Source: JBPOJN01 sp052033505 | GTDB taxonomy: Bacteria > UBA10199 > JACPAL01 > GCA-016699445 | Assembly (NCBI GenBank): GCA_052033505.1 | Contig: JBPOJN010000069.1 | Coordinates: 1 to 8,908, forward strand | Length of the DNA: 8,908 nucleotides | Direction of reading: 5' to 3' | Shown here: one piece after another, positions 1-6,064 of the stretch | Position numbering within the stretch: position 1 is the stretch's first letter | Layout: each line of letters begins with the position of its first letter | Notes under the pieces: model-generated | Told to the model about the DNA's origin: nothing | The model's input: only the letters and a program-made list of their open reading frames with translations | Database searches by the model: none | Made by a program: the position numbers and the translations under genes

Positions 1-429
1 GTATTTGAACCCGTACTTCGTGCGAAAAATTTCCTTCAGGCTGCTGACGTCGATCAAGCGATAGTGGAGGCGTTTCGCGAACGCCGGCATCCAAGCGTCG
101 ATGAAGCGGCGGTCGTTGCTGACGGAGTTCCCGCAGAGCACGACGGGGTCGTTCTTTTTGAAATGACGGTCCGCCAGCGCGATCAGACGCTGCTCGGCTT
201 CTTCGAGCGGGATGCCGGTCTTCACCGCTTCCGTGAGACCGCTCTCACCGTGATGCTTCTTGCACCAGTCGTTCATGGCTTCGAGGATTTCGGGGGGTTG
301 GTAGACCACGCATTCCATTTGGTCCAAGGTCTGAAAGTCATGATCCGTCACGATCGCAGCCGCTTCGAGGATTCGGTCCGTCTTTTCGTCTAAGCCGGTC
401 ATTTCTAAATCTATCCAGAAGAAGGGCAT
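1..429 (-). CDS. orn: Oligoribonuclease Orn (5' part, cut by window edge)
   Basis: Orn is a DEDDh-family 3'-5' exoribonuclease that degrades 2-5 nt RNAs, including pGpG from c-di-GMP turnover, to mononucleotides in the cytoplasm. The 143 visible residues begin MPFFWIDLEMTGLD, the Exo I motif with acidic metal ligands D7 and E9. An Exo II-like segment GNSVSNDRRF follows at 100-109 with D106, then HYRLIDVSSLKE from 122. The terminal Exo III segment (the H and D of DEDDh) lies beyond the window, so integrity cannot be judged. Family members are about 180 aa, so roughly 40 residues are missing. The start is fixed by an in-frame TAG four codons upstream of the ATG. No Shine-Dalgarno is present, and a promoter sits directly in front. 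It is divergent from the gene at 549. Confidence 0.95.
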   Translation of the reverse strand, partial: MPFFWIDLEMTGLDEKTDRILEAAAIVTDHDFQTLDQMECVVYQPPEILEAMNDWCKKHHGESGLTEAVKTGIPLEEAEQRLIALADRHFKKNDPVVLCGNSVSNDRRFIDAWMPAFAKRLHYRLIDVSSLKEIFRTKYGFKY

Positions 430-435
430 TTCCGA

Positions 436-464
436 GAACTAGAGGGTGCAACGAGGGTTTTCAA
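436..464 (-). promoter_or_regulatory. Sigma70-like promoter of orn, leaderless geometry
   Basis: On the minus strand TTGAAA (459-464) is followed after exactly 17 nt by TAGTTC (436-441). Six nt then separate the -10 box from the ATG at 427-429. Transcription would start at or within a nucleotide or so of the A of the start codon, so the mRNA would be leaderless. This agrees with the absence of a Shine-Dalgarno. The -35 matches TTGACA at 5 of 6 positions and the -10 is weaker. Placement is seen in the sequence; activity is inferred. Confidence 0.55.
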
Positions 465-472
465 GGGAAGGT

Positions 473-512
473 TTGGAAAAATGTGAAGAAAACCGGAAAC
501 TTATTTTTCCAA
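473..512. repeat. Perfect 10-bp inverted repeat in divergent intergenic region
   Basis: TTGGAAAAAT at 473-482 and its exact reverse complement ATTTTTCCAA at 503-512 are separated by 20 nt, so equivalent bases sit 30 bp apart, about three helical turns. The repeat lies between the orn promoter and the start of the divergent gene. It is therefore not at a gene end, which argues against a terminator. It could be an operator for a dimeric regulator, possibly with DNA looping, or a stem-loop in a 5' leader. The 20-nt A/G-rich spacer shows no further dyad. Confidence 0.55.
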
Positions 513-548
513 TGATCGAGAGTGGCAGGCGGGGAGAATGGGAAAGTT

Positions 549-1067
549 ATGACGTTGAGTGTAAGAGCGCATCAGGTAGATTTGGATGCGTTCCGTAAAG
601 GATTGGTCACTCTTGCTTCTGCGGAGGCTTTGGTCCCAGTCGACGTTTCGCATTTTTTGCCTCGAGGATCTTTTTTTTGCAGCAGGGACGGTGCGATTAC
701 CTTGGCGATGTTTCCACCTTTGATGACGCTGCCGTCGTCTAGAAAAACCGTTTCTTTACCGGACCCTTTTTTCCTAAAGGGCGCGGCCGGGCCTTATGTC
801 CAAGTCTCTAATGCTCGAGCAAAATGTATTTTTTTAGATAGTCCTTTGGAATATGTTTTTTATGCGCCCGGCGGCATTCGGTCTTATCTTTTACCCGGTA
901 CTGTAAAGGGTCTCGATCTTTTTTATCTTTCTCCTGAAGATGATCGAAATGTGGGTGTCATTCTGGAACCCCTTGCGGCTGCAGCGGCCTTAGAAGGGGC
1001 TCAATTTTATGCCCTTCCTTATGATCAGAGAAAAAAAGAGCCATCTCCAACTTTAACCATGACCTAA
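549..1067 (+). CDS. Hypothetical protein, upstream partner of malic enzyme
   Basis: I do not recognise this 172-aa protein. The frame opens earlier with a GTG at 522 (181 aa). I prefer ATG 549 because GGGGAG at 531-536 and GGAAAG at 541-546 precede it, whereas GTG 522 has no credible ribosome site. No signal peptide or transmembrane segment is visible, so a cytoplasmic location is likely. The chain is rich in short hydrophobic stretches with many Pro, Gly and aromatic residues (for example HFLPRGSFF, LEYVFYAPGG, LDLFYLSPEDD), suggesting a beta-rich fold. It has two cysteines and ends in a hydrophilic tail (DQRKKEPSPT). The DNA is richer in T than the dehydrogenase genes downstream. Only 37 nt separate it from the malic enzyme gene with no terminator between, so cotranscription is likely. 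Function unknown. Confidence 0.7.
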   Translation: MTLSVRAHQVDLDAFRKGLVTLASAEALVPVDVSHFLPRGSFFCSRDGAITLAMFPPLMTLPSSRKTVSLPDPFFLKGAAGPYVQVSNARAKCIFLDSPLEYVFYAPGGIRSYLLPGTVKGLDLFYLSPEDDRNVGVILEPLAAAAALEGAQFYALPYDQRKKEPSPTLTMT

Positions 1068-1093
1068 ATCCAAGATCATCTCATAACGCTCGT

Positions 1094-1100
1094 GGGGGAA
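1094..1100 (+). promoter_or_regulatory. Shine-Dalgarno of the malic enzyme gene
   Basis: GGGGGAA ends 4 nt before ATG 1105. It fixes the start and therefore confirms the unusual N-terminal extension of the enzyme. Its presence on a second-in-operon gene contrasts with the SD-less genes that begin transcripts here. Confidence 0.6.
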
Positions 1101-1104
1101 TAAC

Positions 1105-2511
1105 ATGCCAGTTTTAATACCGACGCCGTCACAAATCATCGCCGCTTTTCAAACGCAGGCAAACATCCATTCCGGTCCTTGTGAGGCCGGCTCTCCTTGG
1201 TCTCCTACTACCGGCTTGAGTGGGTCTGACAGGTCCCTCTTGTATCATGCCGAAGGACCGGCGGGAAAAATCGCGACGGCACTGACGAAACCTTTAGGGA
1301 ATCAAGATACTTTAGCGCTCGCTTACAGCCCTCATGTGGTGGCCCCGGTGCACGCCATCGCCGCGAATCCCCTCGATGCTTATCGCTATACATCCAAGGG
1401 CAACACCGTCGCCGTGGTTTCCAACGGGACGGGCATTCTCGGCGTGGGAGATTTAGGGCCGCATGCTTTTATTCCTGTGGGCGAAGGGAAAGTCGCTTTG
1501 TTCAAGATTTTCGGGGGTGTCGACGGGGTGGTTTGGTCGTTGGATACGAAAGATCCCGAAGAAATTATCCGGACCGTAACTTTGATGGCTCCGGTCATTG
1601 GAGGCGTGAATTTGGAAGACATCGCGGCTCCCGACTGTTTCTATATCGAAAAACGGTTGAAAGAGGCTTTGAACATCCCCGTTTTCCATGACGACCAGCA
1701 TGGGACTTCCACCGTCGCCGTCGCCGCTCTCTTGAACGCCTTGGAGATCCAGGGAAAAGAAATAGCTCATATGAAAGTGGCTTTTTGTGGAGCGGGTGCA
1801 GCCGGTATTGCGATCGCGCGTTTGTTGCTTCACATCGGATTCCGTCGCGATCAGATTTTCATGTCGGATAGTCAGGGTGTTATTTTCACTGGGCGCGACC
1901 GTCTCGATCCGAACTCGGATAAGGCTTTTTTTGCCCAAGACACTTCCGCGCGTACGTTTGCCGATATTTTGAAAGGCGCCGATCTTATTTTTACGGTCGG
2001 AAAATCCGGGATGCCCGAGCTTTCGGACGAGGAATTGGCGAGCTTGGGACCGAAGCCCATTATTTTCGCGTTGGAAAACCCGGATCCCCGGGTCAATTAC
2101 CATCGTGCGCGCGCCTTGAGACCTGACAGTATCGTATGTACCGGGCGTTCCGATTTTCCGAACCAAGCGAATAACGTCCTGGGCTTTCCTTTCCTTTTTC
2201 GGGGCGCTTTGGACGTATGGGCGCGCGATATCAACCCCGCGATGCAAATAGCGGCGGCCCGCGTATTAGCCGCTGTAGCTCGGGAAACCGTGCCCGACGA
2301 AGTCAGGCAAGCCTATGGAGGCATCGATTTGCAATTTGGTCCCGAATCTTTGATCCCCAAACCCTTCGATAGACGTTTATTTTATACGGTTCCCGTCGCT
2401 GTCGCAGAAGCGGCGATGTCGACCGGAGTAGCACGAAGGCCGTACACTTCGAGGGAAGAGTATCAGTATTCTCTGTTGCAGCGCTTAGCCGGACTTCCTC
2501 CCCTGGATTGA
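1105..2511 (+). CDS. maeB: Malic enzyme, MaeB-type, without phosphotransacetylase domain
   Basis: It catalyses oxidative decarboxylation of malate to pyruvate and CO2 with NAD(P)+ in the cytoplasm. The 468 residues align by eye with the catalytic half of E. coli MaeB. LALAYSP carries the catalytic Tyr (Y74), and VGEGK carries the catalytic Lys (K129). GGVNLEDI (E171, D172) with VFHDDQHGT (D197) forms the divalent-metal site. CGAGAAG (228-234) is the Rossmann dinucleotide loop. CTGRSDFPNQANN (345-357) is another family signature. MaeB proteins are about 760 aa with a C-terminal phosphotransacetylase-like domain; this one stops after the malic domain. Two oddities appear. A roughly 40-residue Ser/Pro/Gly-rich N-terminal extension precedes the usual start of homology (LLYHAEGPAGK), and the usual AYSPGVAAP reads AYSPHVVAP. 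NAD versus NADP preference cannot be told. It probably shares a transcript with the gene at 549. Confidence 0.93.
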   Translation: MPVLIPTPSQIIAAFQTQANIHSGPCEAGSPWSPTTGLSGSDRSLLYHAEGPAGKIATALTKPLGNQDTLALAYSPHVVAPVHAIAANPLDAYRYTSKGNTVAVVSNGTGILGVGDLGPHAFIPVGEGKVALFKIFGGVDGVVWSLDTKDPEEIIRTVTLMAPVIGGVNLEDIAAPDCFYIEKRLKEALNIPVFHDDQHGTSTVAVAALLNALEIQGKEIAHMKVAFCGAGAAGIAIARLLLHIGFRRDQIFMSDSQGVIFTGRDRLDPNSDKAFFAQDTSARTFADILKGADLIFTVGKSGMPELSDEELASLGPKPIIFALENPDPRVNYHRARALRPDSIVCTGRSDFPNQANNVLGFPFLFRGALDVWARDINPAMQIAAARVLAAVARETVPDEVRQAYGGIDLQFGPESLIPKPFDRRLFYTVPVAVAEAAMSTGVARRPYTSREEYQYSLLQRLAGLPPLD

Positions 2512-2659
2512 CCCTTTTTGAGGTCTGCAAACATCATCGTTTTTTAATTTTGAAAGACGCATCACGTCGCGTTGAGAGGGATTCAGCACGATTTTGACGC
2601 GAATTTCACTTTGGAATGACCGTGAGCACATGGTCCGTGGTTTGCAATGTATCTGAATC

Positions 2660-2935
2660 ATGCGCCGGATTTTTATCATTTTGAGCTTTGTTCTCGTGAG
2701 CGTGCCCGCTTTTGCCTTCGATCCCGCCTTGAATCGCGACGCGTTGCCTTGTGCTCGGCCCTGTCAGCAAGTTGACGTCGCAAAATGGGTGGAGACGACC
2801 GGAATCGATTTTTCTAAGAATAGTTTTGCACGGGACGTTTTCGGGATTTTCGCCGGCATCCGTAAGCCTCTCAACGAGACCGTGAACCTCAATATGCAAG
2901 CCGGGACCGGGTTTTACATGGGGCTTAATTTCTAA
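2660..2935 (+). CDS. Small exported protein of unknown function
   Basis: The 91-aa product starts MRRIFIILSF and continues to a Sec signal peptide ending VPAFA, with signal peptidase I cleavage predicted after residue 19 (AFA|FD). The 72-residue mature part has a CARPC pair (C31, C35) that could form a disulfide in the periplasm, and no lipobox. The last residues, GTGFYMGLNF, show alternating hydrophobic positions and a terminal Phe, as in the final strand of outer-membrane beta-barrels, although the protein is too short for a barrel alone. No Shine-Dalgarno precedes ATG 2660, which weakens the call; the signal peptide is the main support. It stands alone between the malic enzyme and the dehydrogenase locus. 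I do not recognise the family. Confidence 0.6.
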   Translation: MRRIFIILSFVLVSVPAFAFDPALNRDALPCARPCQQVDVAKWVETTGIDFSKNSFARDVFGIFAGIRKPLNETVNLNMQAGTGFYMGLNF

Positions 2936-2937
2936 GC

Positions 2938-2963
2938 CGCTTGCGTTACATTCCTCCGCAGCG
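2938..2963 (+). terminator. Weak hairpin after the small exported gene
   Basis: CGCT-(T)-GCG at 2938-2945 can pair with CGCAGCG at 2957-2963 with one bulged T and an 11-nt loop, just after the stop codon. No U-tract follows, so it is at best a weak or Rho-assisted terminator separating this gene from the dehydrogenase locus. Confidence 0.25.
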
Positions 2964-2979
2964 CGTCACATTATATTCT

Positions 2980-2998
2980 GAAAAACACGGTGTTCTTC
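2980..2998. promoter_or_regulatory. 19-bp near-perfect dyad upstream of E1 alpha (candidate operator)
   Basis: GAAAAACAC-G-GTGTTCTTC pairs at 8 of 9 positions around a single central G (2989). Its centre is 34 bp upstream of ATG 3023. If transcription starts at the ATG, as the -10-like TAGAAT suggests, the dyad covers the -35 region, where no good -35 hexamer is visible. An activator site is therefore possible, and a repressor site equally so. An alternative -10 (TATATT, 2972-2977) just upstream would put the dyad at +1. Confidence 0.45.
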
Positions 2999-3010
2999 CT
3001 CTCTTTCGGA

Positions 3011-3016
3011 TAGAAT
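3011..3016 (+). promoter_or_regulatory. -10-like box TAGAAT of E1 alpha, leaderless geometry
   Basis: TAGAAT ends 6 nt before ATG 3023, matching TATAAT at 5 of 6 positions. No convincing -35 lies 16-18 nt upstream; the dyad at 2980-2998 occupies that place. No Shine-Dalgarno precedes the gene. Confidence 0.4.
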
Positions 3017-3022
3017 TCTTCT

Positions 3023-4045
3023 ATGACCTTTCCCGCTTTTACGCAGGCGGATGGTTCGGGGCGGTCGCCGGAATTTTTTGATCTCTACGGCGAGAAGCTT
3101 CGTGACATGTATTATTTCCTGCTGCTCACGCGCACGCTCGAAAACAAAATCGCTTACATCTGCCAGAGTCAAAACCAGCAACAACCGCTCATCATCGGCA
3201 AAGGTTATCTTTCGACGGGACAGGAGGCGATCTCCGTCGGTGCGGCGATGACGCTCGAGGACGGTGATTGGTTGGCGCCGTCCCACCGCGACATGGGGGC
3301 GCACTTGGTGCGCGGGATCACGGTCCGTCAGGTCTTCGCTCAATATTTCTGCCGCAAGAGTTCGCCGACGATGGGACGCGATGGAAACGTCCACTTCGGC
3401 GACACGTCCAAAAATATTTTGAGTTTCGTCTCTCACATGGGGTCGTGGCTGCCGGTCGCGAATGGTGTGGCCGCCGCGATGCAATACCGTGGCGAGAAGG
3501 GCGTCGTGCTGACGTCCTTCGGCGACGGAGCGTCGTCGCAGGGCATCGTTCATGAAGCCTTAAACTACGCGGCGGTTTTCAAACTTCCGGTCGTCTTCGT
3601 GTTGAATAACAATCAATTCGCGATTTCGACGCCGTTGCATGAACAGGCCGCTGTGGAAAGCCTGGCTCTGCGCGCGGCGGGATACGGCATGCCGGGAAAG
3701 ACCGTCGACGGGAACTCGGTCTTGGACGTCTACCAAGCCGTGAATCAAGCCGTCGATCGCGCGCGTTCCGGTGCGGGACCGTCACTCATCGAATGCAAGA
3801 CGCTGCGCATGGCGGGCCACGGCACGCACGATCCGGCGAGTTATATACCGAAAGACCTGCTCGAAAGCTGGAGGAAGAAAGATCCGATCGTTTTATTCCG
3901 TAAATATCTGGAAGAAAAAAACATGCTTGATGAAACGGAAGAGCGCCGGATCACCGAAAAAATCGAACGTATCATCGAAGAAGCCGTCGAATGGGCCCGC
4001 GCCGAACCGCTGGCGGCTCCGGAGGATTTACCCACATGGCTCTGA
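3023..4045 (+). CDS. 2-oxo acid dehydrogenase E1 component, alpha subunit (PdhA/BkdA-type)
   Basis: With the beta subunit this ThDP enzyme decarboxylates a 2-oxo acid and passes the acyl group to lipoyl-E2. The 340 residues fit the family length. PSHRDMGAHLVRG (86-98) and MGRDGNVHFGD (117-127) are family signatures. The ThDP/Mg motif runs from GDG (167-169) to LNNNQ (194-198). The active-site loop reads GHGTHDPASY with H266. The serine phosphorylated by kinases in mitochondrial E1 is Gly here, as in bacteria without that control. An acidic/basic helical C-terminus (about 296-328) follows. The last codons overlap the beta gene by 10 nt, so translation is coupled. Pyruvate or branched-chain 2-oxo acids are both possible substrates. 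No Shine-Dalgarno precedes the start. Confidence 0.93.
   Translation: MTFPAFTQADGSGRSPEFFDLYGEKLRDMYYFLLLTRTLENKIAYICQSQNQQQPLIIGKGYLSTGQEAISVGAAMTLEDGDWLAPSHRDMGAHLVRGITVRQVFAQYFCRKSSPTMGRDGNVHFGDTSKNILSFVSHMGSWLPVANGVAAAMQYRGEKGVVLTSFGDGASSQGIVHEALNYAAVFKLPVVFVLNNNQFAISTPLHEQAAVESLALRAAGYGMPGKTVDGNSVLDVYQAVNQAVDRARSGAGPSLIECKTLRMAGHGTHDPASYIPKDLLESWRKKDPIVLFRKYLEEKNMLDETEERRITEKIERIIEEAVEWARAEPLAAPEDLPTWL
4021..4026 (+). promoter_or_regulatory. Shine-Dalgarno that sets the E1 beta start
   Basis: GGAGGA lies inside the end of the alpha gene, 9 nt before ATG 4036. This selects 4036 over the in-frame extension upstream (from 3991) and over the second ATG at 4045, which overlaps the alpha stop codon as ATGA-type and is less well spaced. 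Confidence 0.7.
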
Positions 4046-5010
4046 TGACTTACGGCGAAGCGATCCGGGACGCGCTGCGCACGGCGATGCGTAGCGACGA
4101 ACGCGTGTACGTGCTCGGCGAAGACGTCGCGGAATTCGGCGGCGCGTACGGCATCACCAAAGGTTTGGTCGACGAGTTCGGGAAGAAACGCGTGAAGAAT
4201 ACGCCGCTCTCCGAGCTCGCTATCTTAGGCGAAGCGACCGGTGCCGCGATCGCGGGGCTGCGTCCGATCGCGGAAATGCAATTTTCGGATTTCATCACGA
4301 GCGGATTTTCGTCGCTGGTCGATTATGCGGCGCCTTATTTTTTCCGCACCGGCACGCACGTGCCGATGGTCGTGCGCGCGCCGTTCGGCGGCGGTTTGCG
4401 GATCGGACCGTTCCATTCCAAATGCCCCGAAGCCTGGTTTTTCCATGTACCGGGGATTAAAATCGTCGCACCCTCAACGCCTTACGACGCGAAGGGACTC
4501 CTGCAAGCCGCGATCGACGATGAGGATCCCGTCCTCTATTTTGAACACAAAAAATTGTATTACGACCTGCGCGAAGAAGTGCCGGCGGAGAAATATACGG
4601 TGCCGATCGGTAAGGCGGCCATCCGGCGCGAGGGCGGACACGTGACCGTCGTGACCTACGGAGCGATGGTGGGCTTGGCGCTCAAAGCCGCTGGAGATCT
4701 CGAGGCCGAAGGTATTGAATTAGAAGTCATTGACCTCCGGACGCTGGTGCCTCTCGACGAAGAGACGATGCTGAATTCTTTCCGCAAAACGAACCGCGTG
4801 ATCCTTCTGCACGAAGCGCCTTTGCGAGGCGGTGTCGGCGGCGAACTTGAATCCATTATCGTAGAAAAAGCTTTCGATTTTCTGGCGGCCCCGCCGGTCC
4901 GGATCGCCGCGAAGATGATGCCGGTGCCTTTTGCGCCCCAACTCGAAGATTATTACCTGCCCTCCAAACAAGATATAATTGACGCGGCAAAACGCCTCAT
5001 AATGTATTAA
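4036..5010 (+). CDS. 2-oxo acid dehydrogenase E1 component, beta subunit (PdhB/BkdB-type)
   Basis: This is the partner of the alpha subunit; together they form the alpha2beta2 ThDP-dependent E1. The product is 324 aa, normal for the family. VYVLGEDVAEFGGAY opens the pyrimidine-binding domain. NTPLSE supplies the ThDP-activating Glu (E60), and MQFSDF (81-86) is typical. RAPFGGG then GPFHSKCPEAWFFHVPG carries the active-site His (H127). The usual HSQ is HSK here. The transketolase C-terminal domain follows (from about 200), including VIDLRTLVPLD and the closing PPVRIAAKMMPVPF-like segment. The GPFHS..PEAWF.HVPG pattern resembles E1 beta chains often annotated as 2-oxoisovalerate dehydrogenase, which is why the substrate is left open. 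The start is fixed by GGAGGA at 4021. Confidence 0.94.
   Translation: MALMTYGEAIRDALRTAMRSDERVYVLGEDVAEFGGAYGITKGLVDEFGKKRVKNTPLSELAILGEATGAAIAGLRPIAEMQFSDFITSGFSSLVDYAAPYFFRTGTHVPMVVRAPFGGGLRIGPFHSKCPEAWFFHVPGIKIVAPSTPYDAKGLLQAAIDDEDPVLYFEHKKLYYDLREEVPAEKYTVPIGKAAIRREGGHVTVVTYGAMVGLALKAAGDLEAEGIELEVIDLRTLVPLDEETMLNSFRKTNRVILLHEAPLRGGVGGELESIIVEKAFDFLAAPPVRIAAKMMPVPFAPQLEDYYLPSKQDIIDAAKRLIMY
4979..5008 (+). promoter_or_regulatory. Possible internal promoter for the Usp gene
   Basis: TTGACG (4979-4984) within the end of the E1 beta gene lies 18 nt before TGTATT (5003-5008) or 15 nt before TAATGT (5000-5005). ATG 5020 follows closely without a usable Shine-Dalgarno (AAGG is only 1 nt away). 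The -35 is good and the -10 poor, so this is a tentative call. Confidence 0.25.
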
Positions 5011-5019
5011 ACTCAAGGC

Positions 5020-6018
5020 ATGTTTCCGTTGATTTACCGTTCTTGGCGTTATGGCGACTTTGTGCGCGCTGCCTCTGCTTATTCGCCCTCGACGCCCGTT
5101 TCTCCGGTCCGGATCATTCCCGCACTGGGGATCAAGACCCAGGAAGCCCTGCGGGACATGATGTCTCAGACTCCGTCGGCGGGTCCTCGACCACGCCCTC
5201 TGTCCGACGATCAAGATCGCTATGAGCCGCATACCTCCGAGCCTCCGGAAAATCCCTTTCCCCGTCCGTCGCTCTGGGTCCAATCCGTCTTCGGGCGGGA
5301 AGGCGTCGCTTCAAGACCCGAGAAAATCCTGATCGGAGAGGACGGGTCCCAAGCCGCTCAGGCGGCCCTGAAGGATGCGGAGTTTTTAGCCAAACATTAT
5401 GGCTGTCAGACGGTACGCGTGACCATGCCCGACGAGATGGAGCTGATCGCCGAAGGCTTGCTTCAGGCCGCGATGAAAAACGGATGCGACATGATCGCCG
5501 TGGGTTCTCCCGTGCGTTCTCTTGTCGATAGAATTCATAATGGATCGACAGCGGAGAGACTCATGCAAGCGTCTCCCGTGCCCGTCTGGGTGAGCCGTCC
5601 CGGACCGCACGGGTCTTTGTCCGATTTGAAGAAAATCCTCGTCCCCATCGACGACACGACGCATTCCCTGAAAACCATCGCGCAGGCCGTTATTTTGGCT
5701 CATGACTTCGGTGCGGAGTTTACGGTTCTGCACGTGAGGGAAAAAGACCGGGAACTCCAAGCTGCTTTCGACCGCAGTCGGCCTCTTTTGGAAAAAATCC
5801 CTTGGACGCTCAAGGCCGTCGAGGAGGACTCGGGAGGCCATTCGATCGCGGAGACCATCGTCGCGTATGCGCACGCCCAAGACGTCGATTTGATCCTCAT
5901 GGGGGCCCATCGGGAAGATATCCACGCCCCTTTGCTTTCGCACGGAAACGCCGCGGAGGTGATCCAGTGTGCTCGCGAAGCAGAGGCCAGACCCGTATTG
6001 GCGCTTCATTCCTTTTGA
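5020..6018 (+). CDS. Tandem-domain universal stress protein (UspA family)
   Basis: The 332-aa product has two Usp domains after a long N-terminal region. Residues 1-100 are Pro/Arg/Ser-rich and probably disordered. Domain 1 (about 102-192) starts EKILIGEDGS, has DMIAVGS and ends with GSTAERLMQASPVPVWV. At about 90 residues it lacks the middle of a normal 140-residue Usp fold. Domain 2 (about 203-331) starts KKILVPIDDT and contains DLILMGAHR and SHGNAAEVIQCAREAEARPVLAL. The ATP-binding signature G-2x-G-9x-G-S/T is degenerate in both copies; only the NGST part of domain 1 is kept, so ATP binding is doubtful. The gene starts 9 nt after the E1 beta stop and ends 46 nt before E2, so it sits inside the dehydrogenase locus. 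An in-frame ATG at 5158 (286 aa) is an alternative start that would remove half of the N-terminal region. The exact role is unknown. Confidence 0.85.
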   Translation: MFPLIYRSWRYGDFVRAASAYSPSTPVSPVRIIPALGIKTQEALRDMMSQTPSAGPRPRPLSDDQDRYEPHTSEPPENPFPRPSLWVQSVFGREGVASRPEKILIGEDGSQAAQAALKDAEFLAKHYGCQTVRVTMPDEMELIAEGLLQAAMKNGCDMIAVGSPVRSLVDRIHNGSTAERLMQASPVPVWVSRPGPHGSLSDLKKILVPIDDTTHSLKTIAQAVILAHDFGAEFTVLHVREKDRELQAAFDRSRPLLEKIPWTLKAVEEDSGGHSIAETIVAYAHAQDVDLILMGAHREDIHAPLLSHGNAAEVIQCAREAEARPVLALHSF

Positions 6019-6050
6019 ACTTTTCCTTAGTCTGACTGCGAGTTTTCGAT

Positions 6051-6056
6051 TATAGT
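6051..6056 (+). promoter_or_regulatory. -10-like box TATAGT in front of E2, leaderless geometry
   Basis: TATAGT ends 8 nt before ATG 6065, and no Shine-Dalgarno is present. The -35 region is poor by hexamer match but contains a 9-bp dyad AGTCTGACT (6029-6037), and TAGTC recurs at 6028 and 6053. This suggests E2 may have its own promoter besides read-through from E1. Confidence 0.4.
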
Positions 6057-6064
6057 CGTTTTCC

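Noticed and set aside
64..393. Plus-strand open frame of 109 aa opposite orn
   Set aside because: It is antisense to a clear Orn protein with family motifs and has no ribosome site; it reflects the GC-rich codons of orn.
1453..2247. Minus-strand open frame of 264 aa opposite the malic enzyme gene
   Set aside because: The opposite strand encodes conserved malic enzyme motifs across the whole stretch, and the antisense product has a scrambled composition without recognisable domains.
2512..2659. Search for promoter or terminator after the malic enzyme
   Set aside because: GACC/GGTC at 2509-2524 gives only a 4-bp stem, and the T-run at about 2541-2546 is not preceded by a stem. TTGACG at 2594 has no fitting -10. 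Nothing supportable was found.
2966..3553. Minus-strand open frame of 195 aa opposite E1 alpha
   Set aside because: It is antisense to E1 alpha signatures, Arg/His-rich, and without family motifs.
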